Origin: RGIG529 sp050950425
GTDB taxonomy: Bacteria; Bacillota; Clostridia; Oscillospirales; Oscillospiraceae
Direction: 5' to 3'
Length of the DNA: 64,000 nt
Assembly (NCBI GenBank): GCA_050950425.1
Contig: JBMNHO010000002.1
Span: 744,001-808,000 of the forward strand
Notes under the pieces: generated by a model
What the model was told of the DNA's origin: nothing
Databases searched by the model: none
What the model saw: the letters and a program-made list of their open reading frames with translations, nothing else
Shown: piece after piece, positions 41,134-50,485 of the stretch
Position numbering within the stretch: the stretch's first letter is position 1
Layout: each line of letters starts with the position of its first letter
Program-made: the position numbers and the translations under genes

Positions 41134-42465
41134 TTAGCCCTGTTCGTCCAAATCGTCAAAGGGGTCGCCGCATTCCGGGCAAAACTTTGGGGGTGCCTCC
41201 TGTTCGCCCGGCGCCCATCCGCACTTGTCACATCGATACGCCTTGGCGCCGGCCGGCTTCGGCTTGCCGCATTCGGCGCAAAACTTCCCCTGGTTCACAG
41301 CGCCGCAGACACAGCGCCAGCCATGATCCGGCGCCTGCGGCTTCGGACTGCCGCACTCGGCGCAAAACTTTCCTGTCTGGTTTTTTGCGCCGCAGGCGCA
41401 GTTCCACGCCCCGCCGGCGGAGCTGGAAGGGGCGGCCTGGTCCGACTTTTGCGCCGTTTGGCCCAAGGCAAACAGGTCGGCCGGGTTCATTCCCCCCGCC
41501 TGCCCGGCCAAATTCATCCCCGCAAAGGCCATCACCGGCCCTGCTCCTTCGTTTTTTGCTGCCTGCACCATGGCTTCCGCCTGGGCACCGGCCAAATGGG
41601 CGGCCGCCATCGTGGGGTCCCGCATGACGGCGCTCTGCTGGAGCCGCTTGATCATGGCCTCGTCTTCTTCCGAGGCCGTGACAGAGCTGATGCCAAAGGA
41701 CGCCACCGCGATGCCCCGCATCTCGGTCCATTTCTGGGACAACACATGGTTCAGCGCATCCGCCATCTCCATGGTATGACCCGGCAGGGCGCTGTACCGG
41801 ATGCCCATTTCAGAAATTTTTGCAAACGCGGGCTGAAGGGCCGTCATCAGCTCTGTTTTGAGCTGACTGTCCAAATTTTCTCTTTGATAGTCCTCTTTGA
41901 TATTGCCGCAAACGTTGGTGTAAAACAAAATGGGATCCACAATTTTATAAGAATATTCCCCGTGGCAACGGATGGAAATGTCGATGTCCAGCCCGATGTT
42001 TCGGTCAATGACACGAAAGGGAACAGGACTGGGTGTGCCGTATTTATTCCCCACAATTTCCTTCATGTTGAAATAATACACTCGCTGGTCTTTCGCCGTA
42101 TCGCCGCCAAAGCCGATGCGTTTTCCGAGCGTTTCAAAAGACGCCCGCACGCTGCTGCCCAAATCGCCGTAAAATAAGCTTGGCTCTGTGGACGTGTCGT
42201 ACAGAAATTCTCCCGGTTCCCCCGAAAACTCCACCACCTGGCCCTGATCCACGATGATCATAAACTGGCCTTCATTCACCGCGACGATGGAGCCGTTGCT
42301 GATGATGTTTTCTTCTCCCTTTTGATTGGAGCCGCGCTTACCGGTACGTTTTTTCCCTTTGACCACCAAAACGTCCGATGAACTGGCCTCACAGTAAAAA
42401 TATTCACGCCATTGGTCGGCCAAAACGCCGCCCACGGCCCCTGCCACCGCTTTGATCAGGCCCAT
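41134..42465 (-). CDS. SPFH-domain protein with C-terminal zinc ribbons
   Basis: The 443-aa protein opens MGLIKAVAGAVGGVLADQWR and continues with an SPFH/band-7-like domain (GSIVAVNEGQFMIIVDQGQV ... RQNLDSQL-type helix). It ends in three zinc ribbons (CACGAKNQTGKFCAECG, CVCGAVNQGKFCAECG, CDKCGWAPG...FCPECG). It matches the YdjI-like virion-core/SPFH family, thought to be cytoplasmic or membrane-associated scaffolds. There is no partner gene nearby. GGGGGG lies upstream of the ATG. Confidence 0.88.
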   Translation of the reverse strand: MGLIKAVAGAVGGVLADQWREYFYCEASSSDVLVVKGKKRTGKRGSNQKGEENIISNGSIVAVNEGQFMIIVDQGQVVEFSGEPGEFLYDTSTEPSLFYGDLGSSVRASFETLGKRIGFGGDTAKDQRVYYFNMKEIVGNKYGTPSPVPFRVIDRNIGLDIDISIRCHGEYSYKIVDPILFYTNVCGNIKEDYQRENLDSQLKTELMTALQPAFAKISEMGIRYSALPGHTMEMADALNHVLSQKWTEMRGIAVASFGISSVTASEEDEAMIKRLQQSAVMRDPTMAAAHLAGAQAEAMVQAAKNEGAGPVMAFAGMNLAGQAGGMNPADLFALGQTAQKSDQAAPSSSAGGAWNCACGAKNQTGKFCAECGSPKPQAPDHGWRCVCGAVNQGKFCAECGKPKPAGAKAYRCDKCGWAPGEQEAPPKFCPECGDPFDDLDEQG

Positions 42466-42613
42466 ATATCAAAAGCCCCCCTCTTCTGGATTTTCCCGTT
42501 TTTCCTTTTCTGCAGGAAATCTTCATTCAGTATACCATATCCCGGTCTGTTTGAACAGTCCTCTTCTGCCCCAAAATGTCCGATATGTCCCCGGATATGT
42601 TGAAAGACGCACG

Positions 42614-44623
42614 TCATATTTCCCGCATCCCCTCTGAATCGGCCCTGTGCGCGAGCGTTTTGGGGCGCTCTCTTTTTGCGGCCGGCTGCTCCTTTTTTTC
42701 TCCCGCCGCGGCATGCTCTTCTAAAAAAGAGACGAATCGATCCCCCGGCAGAGGCCGGCTGTAATAAAACCCTTGAATATAATCCACTCCCAGCTCTTTG
42801 AGAAATCGAATCTGCTCTTCCGTTTCCACCCCTTCCGACACGATTTTCATCTGCATCTCCTGCAGCATCTTCACGGTGTTGCAGTAAAACGTCCTGGCCT
42901 TCGGCACGCAAAATGCCTCCCAAAGCAGCTCCCGGTCCATCTTCACATTCTGAAACGGAAACTGTACCACAGAGTTTCCATTGGAATAGCCCTGCCCATA
43001 ATCATCCAGCGAAAATGTAATTCCCTCTTGAGACAGCTCCTGCATCATGTCCAAAACCCGCTGCTTGGATCTGGCTGCCGTTGTCTCCGTGATTTCAAAA
43101 TTGAGCTTGGTGGGAAAATGGGGAAATGACCTTATAATAGACAAAATCCGCCCCGCGGGATCCCCTTGGAGGAGCTCTGCCAAAGATAAGTTGATCTCTA
43201 TGGTTTTTATGCCCAGCTCCCAAAGGGCGTTTTCCCGCAAAAAGCGACATGTTGATTCCAAAACAAACTGCCCCAATTTACAAATCAGGCCTTTTTGCTC
43301 CGCCACCTCAATGAATTCGCTGGGGTAAACCATGCCCAGCTTTTCATCTTTCATGCGCAAAAGCACCTCAGCTGCCGTAAACTTCTGTTCCGCCAAAGAA
43401 TAGATCGGCTGAAAGTACAAACTCAGGCAATGGTTTTCATCTATCTGCCGCAACGTGGTTTCAATTTGGAACCGCCGATTGACATAATCTAAAATCGCGT
43501 TGTCTACCACCACTTGATGCCCCGTTTTCCATTTGGCAACCCCGATGGCATGCTCAAACACCGCCATCAGCCGCTCTCTGGAGCCTTGAACCTGGTGCAG
43601 CTGCACAATGCAGACACAATAGGAAACCTGCAGCTTTGATTCAAGGACGGTAAATCCCGCGCGAAAGCAAGCCTCCACTGCCAGCAGCAGCTGCCCTATC
43701 TTTTTCTTTTCCCCAATGACGGCAAACTGGTCGCTCCCCATGCGGAACACACGGCGTTTGTTTTTGCAAATGCGCAAAAGGTTTTGCGCCAATTCACAGA
43801 GCAGCTGGTCGCCTCCCCGAAAGCCGAACAATGTATTGATGGTTTTAAACTCCTTGATATCAATAAAAATCAAGGAATAATCCCGCCGCTCCCGTTTTTG
43901 ATAGTCCATCACAACAAAAAGGGCGTCCCGCTCATACAGCCCCGTCAGCCGGTCTATGTAATCATCCGGACTTTGAAACGTCAGGTACATATTGCTCAGC
44001 GCCAGCGCGACCACGGCCCCAGTGAGCAAATAATGCGGAAAAAAATATTGGACCATCATTGCGACGATCATCAGGCCTACGTACAAAGTAATCAAATAAA
44101 ACTGAACGGGTCGCACCCTTTTCCGGTATCGCCAAAGAAAATACATGCCGCAAACGATATAAAACGCCGCAATCACATACATAGAACAAAATTCGGTTCC
44201 ACGGAAATACTGCATGTGCTCGTCAAGATAAAACAACCCACCCACAAATAAATTCGCAAATACCATCCCAACGGCACATAAACAGGGCACCAGCAAAACC
44301 CAGCAAAGCACAACATCTTTCCTTGTGTTTCCAAGGCAGCCGGTCAACCCCATGATATAAACCATGAACATGCCGGGCAAACCGATCTGAAGCAAAAACA
44401 GACCCGTGTTCACAAACATGTTCAGCCAAAGAGGAACATGGGTGCTGTAAGTCGTCGTGTACGCGCTTGCAATGTCAAACACCAAGTTGGTCAGCATAAT
44501 ACAAAGAAAAAGCCCATACAGCTTGCCGGATCGCGTGTATAAATTTCCTTTGGAGAAAAACGAAATCGCCACGATCAATAAAAACGCCAATGCGCAAATC
44601 TCTAAACATGGATCATATCTCAA
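42614..44623 (-). CDS. Membrane GGDEF-EAL protein, probable c-di-GMP phosphodiesterase
   Basis: The 669-aa protein has about six or seven transmembrane helices, a GGDEF domain and an EAL domain. The GGDEF site is degenerate (RMGSDQF), so cyclase activity is unlikely. The EAL domain keeps the catalytic residues: E in AEVLLRM (EVL variant), N in EINLS, EITET, LDDYGQGYS, VKMDRE, EGVETEE and YIQGFYYSRP. It should therefore hydrolyse c-di-GMP. The start is TTG 44623 after GGGGGGAT. It opposes the cyclase at 29499 in function. Confidence 0.92.
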   Translation of the reverse strand: MRYDPCLEICALAFLLIVAISFFSKGNLYTRSGKLYGLFLCIMLTNLVFDIASAYTTTYSTHVPLWLNMFVNTGLFLLQIGLPGMFMVYIMGLTGCLGNTRKDVVLCWVLLVPCLCAVGMVFANLFVGGLFYLDEHMQYFRGTEFCSMYVIAAFYIVCGMYFLWRYRKRVRPVQFYLITLYVGLMIVAMMVQYFFPHYLLTGAVVALALSNMYLTFQSPDDYIDRLTGLYERDALFVVMDYQKRERRDYSLIFIDIKEFKTINTLFGFRGGDQLLCELAQNLLRICKNKRRVFRMGSDQFAVIGEKKKIGQLLLAVEACFRAGFTVLESKLQVSYCVCIVQLHQVQGSRERLMAVFEHAIGVAKWKTGHQVVVDNAILDYVNRRFQIETTLRQIDENHCLSLYFQPIYSLAEQKFTAAEVLLRMKDEKLGMVYPSEFIEVAEQKGLICKLGQFVLESTCRFLRENALWELGIKTIEINLSLAELLQGDPAGRILSIIRSFPHFPTKLNFEITETTAARSKQRVLDMMQELSQEGITFSLDDYGQGYSNGNSVVQFPFQNVKMDRELLWEAFCVPKARTFYCNTVKMLQEMQMKIVSEGVETEEQIRFLKELGVDYIQGFYYSRPLPGDRFVSFLEEHAAAGEKKEQPAAKRERPKTLAHRADSEGMREI

Positions 44624-44680
44624 GCTTTTATCCCCCCGCGCTGCGTTTGTTTCTTTTCCCGTTTTGTTTCCCGCAGGATT

Positions 44681-44709
44681 ATTATACTGTAAAAATCATG
44701 AAATTTCAA
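44681..44709 (-). promoter_or_regulatory. Promoter of the GGDEF-EAL gene
   Basis: On the minus strand TTGAAA (44709-44704), 17 bases and TATAAT (44686-44681), about 55 bases upstream of the start codon. Confidence 0.8.
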
Positions 44710-44793
44710 CGAAATCTTGCATCTGCCATGGTGATTCTAAGTTTCTTCCTTTTTCTGCCTCCCCGTCCTTGGCGTCATAAAAAATTCAAAAAT

Positions 44794-44829
44794 GTGGGAC
44801 AGCTTGTAAATCATTACAAGCTGCCCCAC
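44794..44829 (-). terminator. Terminator of the small YtxH-like gene
   Basis: GTGGGACAGCTTGTAA and TTACAAGCTGCCCCAC pair over 16 bases with one mismatch. On the minus strand the hairpin is followed by ATTTTTGAATTTTTT. Confidence 0.85.
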
Positions 44830-44860
44830 GATCCTTCAGGCCCGGTTTCTCCGCTCTGCC

Positions 44861-45034
44861 TTAAAAGCCCATCGCGTCCGAAATATAGTTAACAGCGTCA
44901 CCCACTGCTTTCACCATCCGGCTGGCAGTTCCTTTTGATTTGGCCTGTTTCTGCTTCGGCATCACCGCGGCGCCAATGGCGGCGCCGGCAACCAAGCCAG
45001 CCGTCATTCCACGCAAAAATTCGCCGTGTTTCAA
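44861..45034 (-). CDS. Small YtxH-like protein, 57 aa
   Basis: TTG 45034 opens 57 codons. The product is MKHGEFLRGMTAGLVAGAAI, then GAAVMPKQKQAKSKG, then a helical tail DAVNYISDAMGF. The glycine-rich small helix followed by basic residues matches the YtxH-like pattern of stress-associated membrane proteins. AAGGGGG lies eight bases before the start, and a strong terminator follows the stop, so it is a complete single-gene unit. Confidence 0.7.
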   Translation of the reverse strand: MKHGEFLRGMTAGLVAGAAIGAAVMPKQKQAKSKGTASRMVKAVGDAVNYISDAMGF

Positions 45035-45172
45035 GTCCTTTGCCCCCTTTCCCCTTTATTTGCAAAGAGAAGCAGCGTGACATTTTCACCGGTTTTTCAA
45101 ATGTCAGCGCCCCTTTTCCGCCTTTAGTTTGCCCTGAAATCGGAAAAGCAGTTGATTTTTCTCCGAAATCGA

Positions 45173-45201
45173 TTGCGAAAAATTTTACCATACGATATAA
45201 T
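45173..45201 (+). promoter_or_regulatory. Promoter of the pyr operon
   Basis: TTGCGA (45173-45178), 17 bases and TATAAT (45196-45201). The leader is about 87 nt, and no PyrR-type anti-antiterminator hairpin is evident in it. Confidence 0.75.
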
Positions 45202-45294
45202 AAAGAAAGCTGTATATTATGCGTGTTTTTTCGATGCAAGCCAAACGGAAACGCATCGTATTGTTTAGGAAAGGTCACAACAAAAAGGTGATTC

Positions 45295-46581
45295 ATGAAA
45301 CTCTTAATTCAAAAAGGACGGATCATTGATCCCGTAACCGGCATCGGCGGCCAGCTGGATGTCTTGATCGAGGACGGCATCCTGTCTCTGATTGCCAGCG
45401 AGATACGAGAGCCGGACGCCGATCGTCTGGACGCCTCTGGCCTGATGGTATGCGCAGGCCTTGTGGATATGCACGTTCATCTGCGCGATCCTGGTTTTAC
45501 CCATAAAGAAGACCTGGCCAGCGGCAGCGCCGCCGCGGCAAAAGGGGGGTTCACGTCTGTCGCGTGTATGCCGAACACCCAGCCGACGCTGGACTCTCCG
45601 TCGCGCGTTTCAGCGCTGCGCGCCCGGGCCGCGCAAATTGGCCAAGTGCAGATCTACCCCATTGCGTCGGTCAGTTACGGCCAGCTGGGCGCAGAAATGA
45701 CCCAAGCGGACGCCCTCCGGCAGGCGGGCGCCGTGGCCTTGTCCGACGACGGGATGCCCATCACCAGCGCCAACCTGATGCGGGACGCGCTGATACGGGC
45801 CAAATCCGCGGGCCTTCCCATCCTGTCTCACTGCGAGGACGCTTCCATGGTGGACGGGCGAGCCGTCAATGAAGGCCCCATCTCCCGCCGCCTCGGCCTG
45901 CCCGGCCGGCCGGCCATTGCGGAGGAAATTATGGTTATGCGGGACGCTATGCTGGCCGCCGAAACCGGAAGCCCGGTTCACATTTGCCATGTTAGCACCC
46001 GTGGCTCCGTTGAAATCATACGAGCTGCCAAAAAGCAGGGCGTTCCCATCACTTGTGAAACTTGCCCCCAGTATTTTACCTTGACGGAAGAAGACATTCT
46101 CACAAAGGGATCCCTTGCCAAGGTCAACCCCCCTTTGCGCACGCCGGACGACGTGCAGGCCATTATAGAGGGCTTGCAGGACGACACCATTGACGTGATC
46201 GCGACAGACCACGCGCCCCATGCCGCGGAAGAAAAGGCACGCCCCCTTGCGGACGCGCCAAGCGGCATCAGCGGGCTGGAAACGGCGCTGGGCGTGACGC
46301 TCACCGCCCTTTACCACACGGGGAAGCTGAGCTTGTCTCACATATTGCAGAAAATGACCATCAACCCTTCTGTTATCTTGGGTATCCCCAAAGGGCGGCT
46401 TGCCATCGGCGCGCCGGGTGACCTGACTTTGTTCCACCCGTCTGAGCGCTGGAAGGTAAACCCGGATGAATTTGTCTCCAAAGGGAAAAATACGCCCTTT
46501 GGCGGGAAAACGCTGACGGGCCGCGTGAAATACACCATTTTAAACGGAAGGATTGTCTACCCATTTACATCCAGGGAATAA
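45295..46581 (+). CDS. pyrC: Dihydroorotase
   Basis: The 428-aa amidohydrolase has the metal site DMHVHLRDPGFTHKED, HCEDASMV, HICHVSTRGSVEI and ATDHAPHAAEEK with the catalytic Asp. This is the class I (long) type. It cyclises carbamoyl-aspartate to dihydroorotate in pyrimidine synthesis. It leads the operon pyrC-pyrF-pyrK-pyrD; pyrB and pyrE are not in the window. Confidence 0.95.
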   Translation: MKLLIQKGRIIDPVTGIGGQLDVLIEDGILSLIASEIREPDADRLDASGLMVCAGLVDMHVHLRDPGFTHKEDLASGSAAAAKGGFTSVACMPNTQPTLDSPSRVSALRARAAQIGQVQIYPIASVSYGQLGAEMTQADALRQAGAVALSDDGMPITSANLMRDALIRAKSAGLPILSHCEDASMVDGRAVNEGPISRRLGLPGRPAIAEEIMVMRDAMLAAETGSPVHICHVSTRGSVEIIRAAKKQGVPITCETCPQYFTLTEEDILTKGSLAKVNPPLRTPDDVQAIIEGLQDDTIDVIATDHAPHAAEEKARPLADAPSGISGLETALGVTLTALYHTGKLSLSHILQKMTINPSVILGIPKGRLAIGAPGDLTLFHPSERWKVNPDEFVSKGKNTPFGGKTLTGRVKYTILNGRIVYPFTSRE

Positions 46582-46605
46582 AAGGGAATAAAAAGGAGCA
46601 TATAC

Positions 46606-47529
46606 ATGTCATTCGACGTATTGCAGGATAAAATCCGCGCCATGAAAAACCCAACCGTTGTGGGGCTTGATCCGAAATTGGAACATATCCCCCCTCAAAT
46701 TTTAGAGCGGCAGATCGCCCAGCACGGGGAAACCCTGCGGGCCGCCGCGGAGGCCGTTTGCGAGTTCAGCTGCGGGCTCATTGACGCGCTGTATGACTTG
46801 GTGCCCGCGGTCAAGCCCCAAGCCGCTTATTATGAGGTGCTGGGCGCCTGCGGGATGGAGGCGCTGGAGCGCACCGTTCAATACGCCAAAAGCAAAGACC
46901 TGTTTGTCATTGCAGATGTGAAGCGGGGCGACATCGGCTCCACTGCCGCCGCCTACAGCCAGGCCTATCTGGACTGTGTCACCGTTGGGGGAACGTCCTT
47001 CGAGCCGTTTCCCTGTGACGCCGTAACGGTAAACGCCTACCTTGGGTCGGACGGGATTCTGCCTTTTTTAGAGACCTGCAAGGCCAGGGATAAATGCTTT
47101 TTTGCCCTGGTCAAAACCTCTAACCCCTCTTCCGGAGAGCTGCAGGATCTGGTGGCGGGGGATCGGTTTGTATACCGGGTGGTGGGCGACTTGATCCAGC
47201 GTCTGGGCCAGGGAACGGAAGGGCGATATGGCTTTCACATGGCAGGGGCTGTTGTGGGCGCGACATATCCCATGGATTTGCGCTCTTTGCGCCGCCGGTT
47301 GGAGAACGTTTTTTTCCTGGTTCCCGGGTACGGCACCCAGGGCGGGAGCGCCGACGACGTCCGCCATGCCTTTAACCAGTTCGGCCACGGCGCCATTGTC
47401 AATTCCTCCCGAGGGATCATCGCCGCCTGGCAAAAAACAGGAAAAAACGGGGCAGACTATCAAGATGCCGCCCGTGACGCCGCCCTGCAAATGCGGGACG
47501 ACCTGCGCCGGTTTATCACAATCGTATAG
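46606..47529 (+). CDS. pyrF: Orotidine 5'-phosphate decarboxylase (type 2)
   Basis: The 307-aa enzyme is longer than type 1 PyrF and fits the type 2 subfamily. It has VVGLDPKLEHIP, KPQAAYYEVLG and the catalytic DVKRGDIGSTAAAYSQAYL, with VNAYLGSDG and FLVPGYGTQGGSADDV. It converts OMP to UMP. AAAGGAG lies upstream and the gap from pyrC is 24 bases. Confidence 0.95.
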   Translation: MSFDVLQDKIRAMKNPTVVGLDPKLEHIPPQILERQIAQHGETLRAAAEAVCEFSCGLIDALYDLVPAVKPQAAYYEVLGACGMEALERTVQYAKSKDLFVIADVKRGDIGSTAAAYSQAYLDCVTVGGTSFEPFPCDAVTVNAYLGSDGILPFLETCKARDKCFFALVKTSNPSSGELQDLVAGDRFVYRVVGDLIQRLGQGTEGRYGFHMAGAVVGATYPMDLRSLRRRLENVFFLVPGYGTQGGSADDVRHAFNQFGHGAIVNSSRGIIAAWQKTGKNGADYQDAARDAALQMRDDLRRFITIV

Positions 47530-47602
47530 TACGATACGGTCGAAGGACAAACATTCCCTCGGCCGTATCTTTCAATTCAATCAATGGTAGGAGAGAATTA
47601 CG

Positions 47603-48355
47603 ATGCCCATGCAGAAAGATTGTTCTATTTTGCGGTCAGACCGCCTGATTCCCCATGGCCATTCTTTGGTTTTGGACGCGGGCGAGCTGGCCGATTCCGC
47701 CCAGCCGGGCCAATTTGTGGAGGTTCTATGCGACGGCCTTTTTTTGCGCCGCCCCATCAGCATCTGCGACGCCGGCGCCGGGCGCATCCGTATAGTATTT
47801 GAAATAAAAGGAAAGGGAACGGAGCTTCTCTCGAAAAAGCGGGTGACGGAGAGCGTCAGCCTCCTTGGCCCTTTGGGGCAGGGGTTTTCCATTCAGGGAG
47901 AGCGGATTTTGCTGGTGGGCGGCGGTGCCGGCGCGGCGCCCCTCTTTTTTGCCGCCCGGCGCTGTCCCGGTACAGCACATGCGATACTGGGGTTCCGGTC
48001 GGCTCATGTTTCCATGCTGATAGACGCCTTCCGCGCGGAATGCCCCCAGGTGGATGTTGTGACGGAAGACGGGTCTTTGGGAGAAAAGGGATTTGTGGAC
48101 CTGCCGCTGCGCCGCCGGCTGGCGCAAACCCGCTATACCCGCATTTTGGCCTGCGGCCCCCGACCCATGCTGAAGGCCGTTTCTGAAATTGCGGCGGAAT
48201 TTGGCGTTCCCTGTGAGGTTTCTATGGAAGAGCGAATGGCCTGCGGCGTGGGCGCCTGTTTGGGCTGTGCCTGTAAAATGAAAGACGGCAGCTACAAAAG
48301 GGTGTGCCACGACGGCCCCGTCTTTTCCGCGTCGGAGGTGGATTTCGATGCCTGA
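47603..48355 (+). CDS. pyrK: Dihydroorotate dehydrogenase electron-transfer subunit
   Basis: The 250-aa protein has an FAD-binding barrel (GQFVEVLCDGLFLRRPISIC), an NAD site (ILLVGGGAGAAPLFFAAR) and a C-terminal 2Fe-2S motif (CGVGACLGCACK ... VCHDGPVF). It couples the PyrD subunit to NAD+. It overlaps pyrD by eight bases, as expected for a heteromeric complex. Confidence 0.95.
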   Translation: MPMQKDCSILRSDRLIPHGHSLVLDAGELADSAQPGQFVEVLCDGLFLRRPISICDAGAGRIRIVFEIKGKGTELLSKKRVTESVSLLGPLGQGFSIQGERILLVGGGAGAAPLFFAARRCPGTAHAILGFRSAHVSMLIDAFRAECPQVDVVTEDGSLGEKGFVDLPLRRRLAQTRYTRILACGPRPMLKAVSEIAAEFGVPCEVSMEERMACGVGACLGCACKMKDGSYKRVCHDGPVFSASEVDFDA

Positions 48356-49277
48356 TTTACGAGTTGATTTTGCCGGGGTTCTTCTGAAAAACCCTGTGGT
48401 TGCCGCCTCCGGCACCTTCGGGTTCGGAAGGGAATACGGCACCTTTTATGATCTGAGCGAGCTGGGCGCCATCTGCGTCAAGGGGCTTACTTTGGCAGAG
48501 CGGGCGGGCAACCCGCCTCCTCGCGTCGCGGAAACCCCCGGCGGCATGCTCAACGCCGTCGGCCTGCAAAACCCGGGGGTAGACGGGTTCATCTCCAAAG
48601 AGCTTCTGGAGCTGCGGCGGCACCGTGTGAAAATCATTGCCAACGTCTCCGGGAACACCGTGGAGGAATACGGCATTTTATGTGAGAAGCTGGCCGCTGT
48701 TTCTGTGGATATGCTGGAGCTGAACATCTCCTGCCCCAACGTAAAAGAAGGGGGCATCGCCTTCGGCACCTCCCCGAGCGCCGCTGCCGCCGTGACGGCG
48801 GCGGCCAAAAAAAACGCCGGCAAAATCCCGGTTATGGTCAAGCTCTCCCCCAACGTGACGGACATTGTCTCCATCGCCAAGGCCGTGGCAGACGCGGGGG
48901 CAGACGCCATTTCCATGATCAACACCCTTTTGGGGATGCGCATTGACATTCACACCCGAAGGCCCGTCCTGCGCAATAACACAGGGGGGCTGTCCGGCCC
49001 CGCCATCTTGCCCGTGGCCATCCGCATGGTTCACCAGGTTCGAAGGGCGGTTTCCCTTCCCATTTTGGGGATGGGGGGCATTGCGACGGGGGAGGACGCC
49101 GTTGAATTTCTTTTGGCCGGGGCCAATGCGGTGGCCGTTGGCAGCGCCAGCTTTCAAAACCCCTATGCGCCCATCGAGGTGCGGGACGGCATTGCCGCAT
49201 ATATGCAACGCTACCATATATCAAAGGTAACGGAGCTGACAAACGGCGTCCAGATTTGGGACGAGCCGTCCCCTTGA
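48348..49277 (+). CDS. pyrD: Dihydroorotate dehydrogenase, catalytic subunit (class 1B)
   Basis: The 309-aa FMN barrel has NPVVAASGTFGFGREY, NISCPNVKEGG with the catalytic Cys, NTLLGMRIDIHTRRP and GMGGIATGEDAVEFLLAGA. Pairing with PyrK makes it the NAD-dependent 1B type, suited to anaerobic life. It oxidises dihydroorotate to orotate. Confidence 0.95.
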   Translation: MPDLRVDFAGVLLKNPVVAASGTFGFGREYGTFYDLSELGAICVKGLTLAERAGNPPPRVAETPGGMLNAVGLQNPGVDGFISKELLELRRHRVKIIANVSGNTVEEYGILCEKLAAVSVDMLELNISCPNVKEGGIAFGTSPSAAAAVTAAAKKNAGKIPVMVKLSPNVTDIVSIAKAVADAGADAISMINTLLGMRIDIHTRRPVLRNNTGGLSGPAILPVAIRMVHQVRRAVSLPILGMGGIATGEDAVEFLLAGANAVAVGSASFQNPYAPIEVRDGIAAYMQRYHISKVTELTNGVQIWDEPSP

Positions 49278-49318
49278 CAGTAACAATACCACCAGTATCA
49301 ACATGAGGAGGAATCTGT

Positions 49319-50464
49319 ATGACAAACGTGTTCCTTGTGCGCCACGGCGAGGCGGAGGGCAACCTTTACCGCCGCATCCATGGCCATTATAACAGCACCA
49401 TTACAACCAACGGCCTGCAGCAGCTGGAGGCGCTGCAAAAGCGGTTTGCCCCCATCCATTTGGATGCCGCGTATTCCAGCGACCTGTACCGGGCGCGGAG
49501 AACGGCCGAGGCCGTCTGCAAGCCAAAGGGTTTGGCGGTTCAGCTGGACCCCCGCCTACGGGAGGTCAGCATGGGCGAATGGGAGGACCGACCCTGGGCG
49601 GACGTGGCCCGGACAGACCAGGAGCAGGCTCTTAATTTCAGCAAGCGACATTTGGAGTGGCGTGTCACTGGGTCGGAAGGCTACCAAAAGGCGGCCGACC
49701 GCTTTGCAAAAGCCGTGCTGGAGCACGCCGCCGCCCACGACGGGCAGACCATCGCCATTTTTGCCCACGGGTCTGTCATCCGCACTTTTTTGTGCCTCGC
49801 AAACGGTCTCCCTCTGACAGAGATGAGCCAAATTCGTCACAGCGACAACACCGGCGTTTCCCTGCTGGAAATCGAAGGAGATCAAATTCGCTCCGTGTAT
49901 GAAAACGACAACTCTCACCTTCCCCCCGACATCAGCACATTGGCCCGTCAGTCTTGGTGGAAAAAGCACCAGACAGGGGCAGACCCCTGCCTTTGGTTCC
50001 GCCCCATTGACTTTGAAACGGAAAGTGAATTATATATCACCGCCCGAAAGGACACCTGGTTTTCTCTTTACCGGGACCTGAAGGGCTTTGACGGCGAGGG
50101 CTTTTTGCAGGAAGCCAAGGAAGCAGTGGCGGCGGAGCCGCGCTCTGTGTTTGTGGGCATGCTGGAGGACTCTGTGGCCGGTATTTTGCAGCTGGAATTT
50201 CGGGAGGGGCGTTCCGACGACACCCTTTGGATTCCCTTTTATTACATGCTGCCTGACTTTCGAAGCCGAAACATCGGCGTGCAGCTGCTGGGTCAGGCCG
50301 TCAGCGTGTGCCGGTCGGCGGGGCGCTCCCGGCTGCGGCTGCGGGTTTCCACCGTCAACACCCATGCCATTTATTTTTATGAAAAATATGGATTCCGCTC
50401 CATCGGCGAAGAGCCGGGCCATTTCGTTCCGCTCAAGATCATGGAAAAATATATTGGATACTAA
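49319..50464 (+). CDS. Histidine phosphatase - GNAT acetyltransferase fusion
   Basis: The 381-aa protein joins two domains. Residues 1-200 are a phosphoglycerate-mutase-like histidine phosphatase (FLVRHGEAEGN, SSDLYRARRTAEAV, EVSMGEWEDRPW, IFAHGSVIRTFL). Residues of about 215-381 are a GNAT acetyltransferase (WIPFYYMLPDFRSRNIGVQL, then LRLRVSTVNTHAIYFYEKYG). GAGGAGG precedes the ATG 41 bases after pyrD, so it probably belongs to the pyr transcript. Substrates are unknown. Confidence 0.9.
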   Translation: MTNVFLVRHGEAEGNLYRRIHGHYNSTITTNGLQQLEALQKRFAPIHLDAAYSSDLYRARRTAEAVCKPKGLAVQLDPRLREVSMGEWEDRPWADVARTDQEQALNFSKRHLEWRVTGSEGYQKAADRFAKAVLEHAAAHDGQTIAIFAHGSVIRTFLCLANGLPLTEMSQIRHSDNTGVSLLEIEGDQIRSVYENDNSHLPPDISTLARQSWWKKHQTGADPCLWFRPIDFETESELYITARKDTWFSLYRDLKGFDGEGFLQEAKEAVAAEPRSVFVGMLEDSVAGILQLEFREGRSDDTLWIPFYYMLPDFRSRNIGVQLLGQAVSVCRSAGRSRLRLRVSTVNTHAIYFYEKYGFRSIGEEPGHFVPLKIMEKYIGY

Positions 50465-50485
50465 ATCGGATGTGAAGAGGTTGTT

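Noticed and set aside
40756..42177. 473-aa plus-strand frame opposite the lipoprotein and SPFH genes
   Set aside because: It spans the ends of two convincing minus-strand genes and the gap between them, without any domain.
45202..45294. PyrR attenuator in the pyr leader
   Set aside because: The leader is only about 87 nt and shows no terminator/antiterminator pair.
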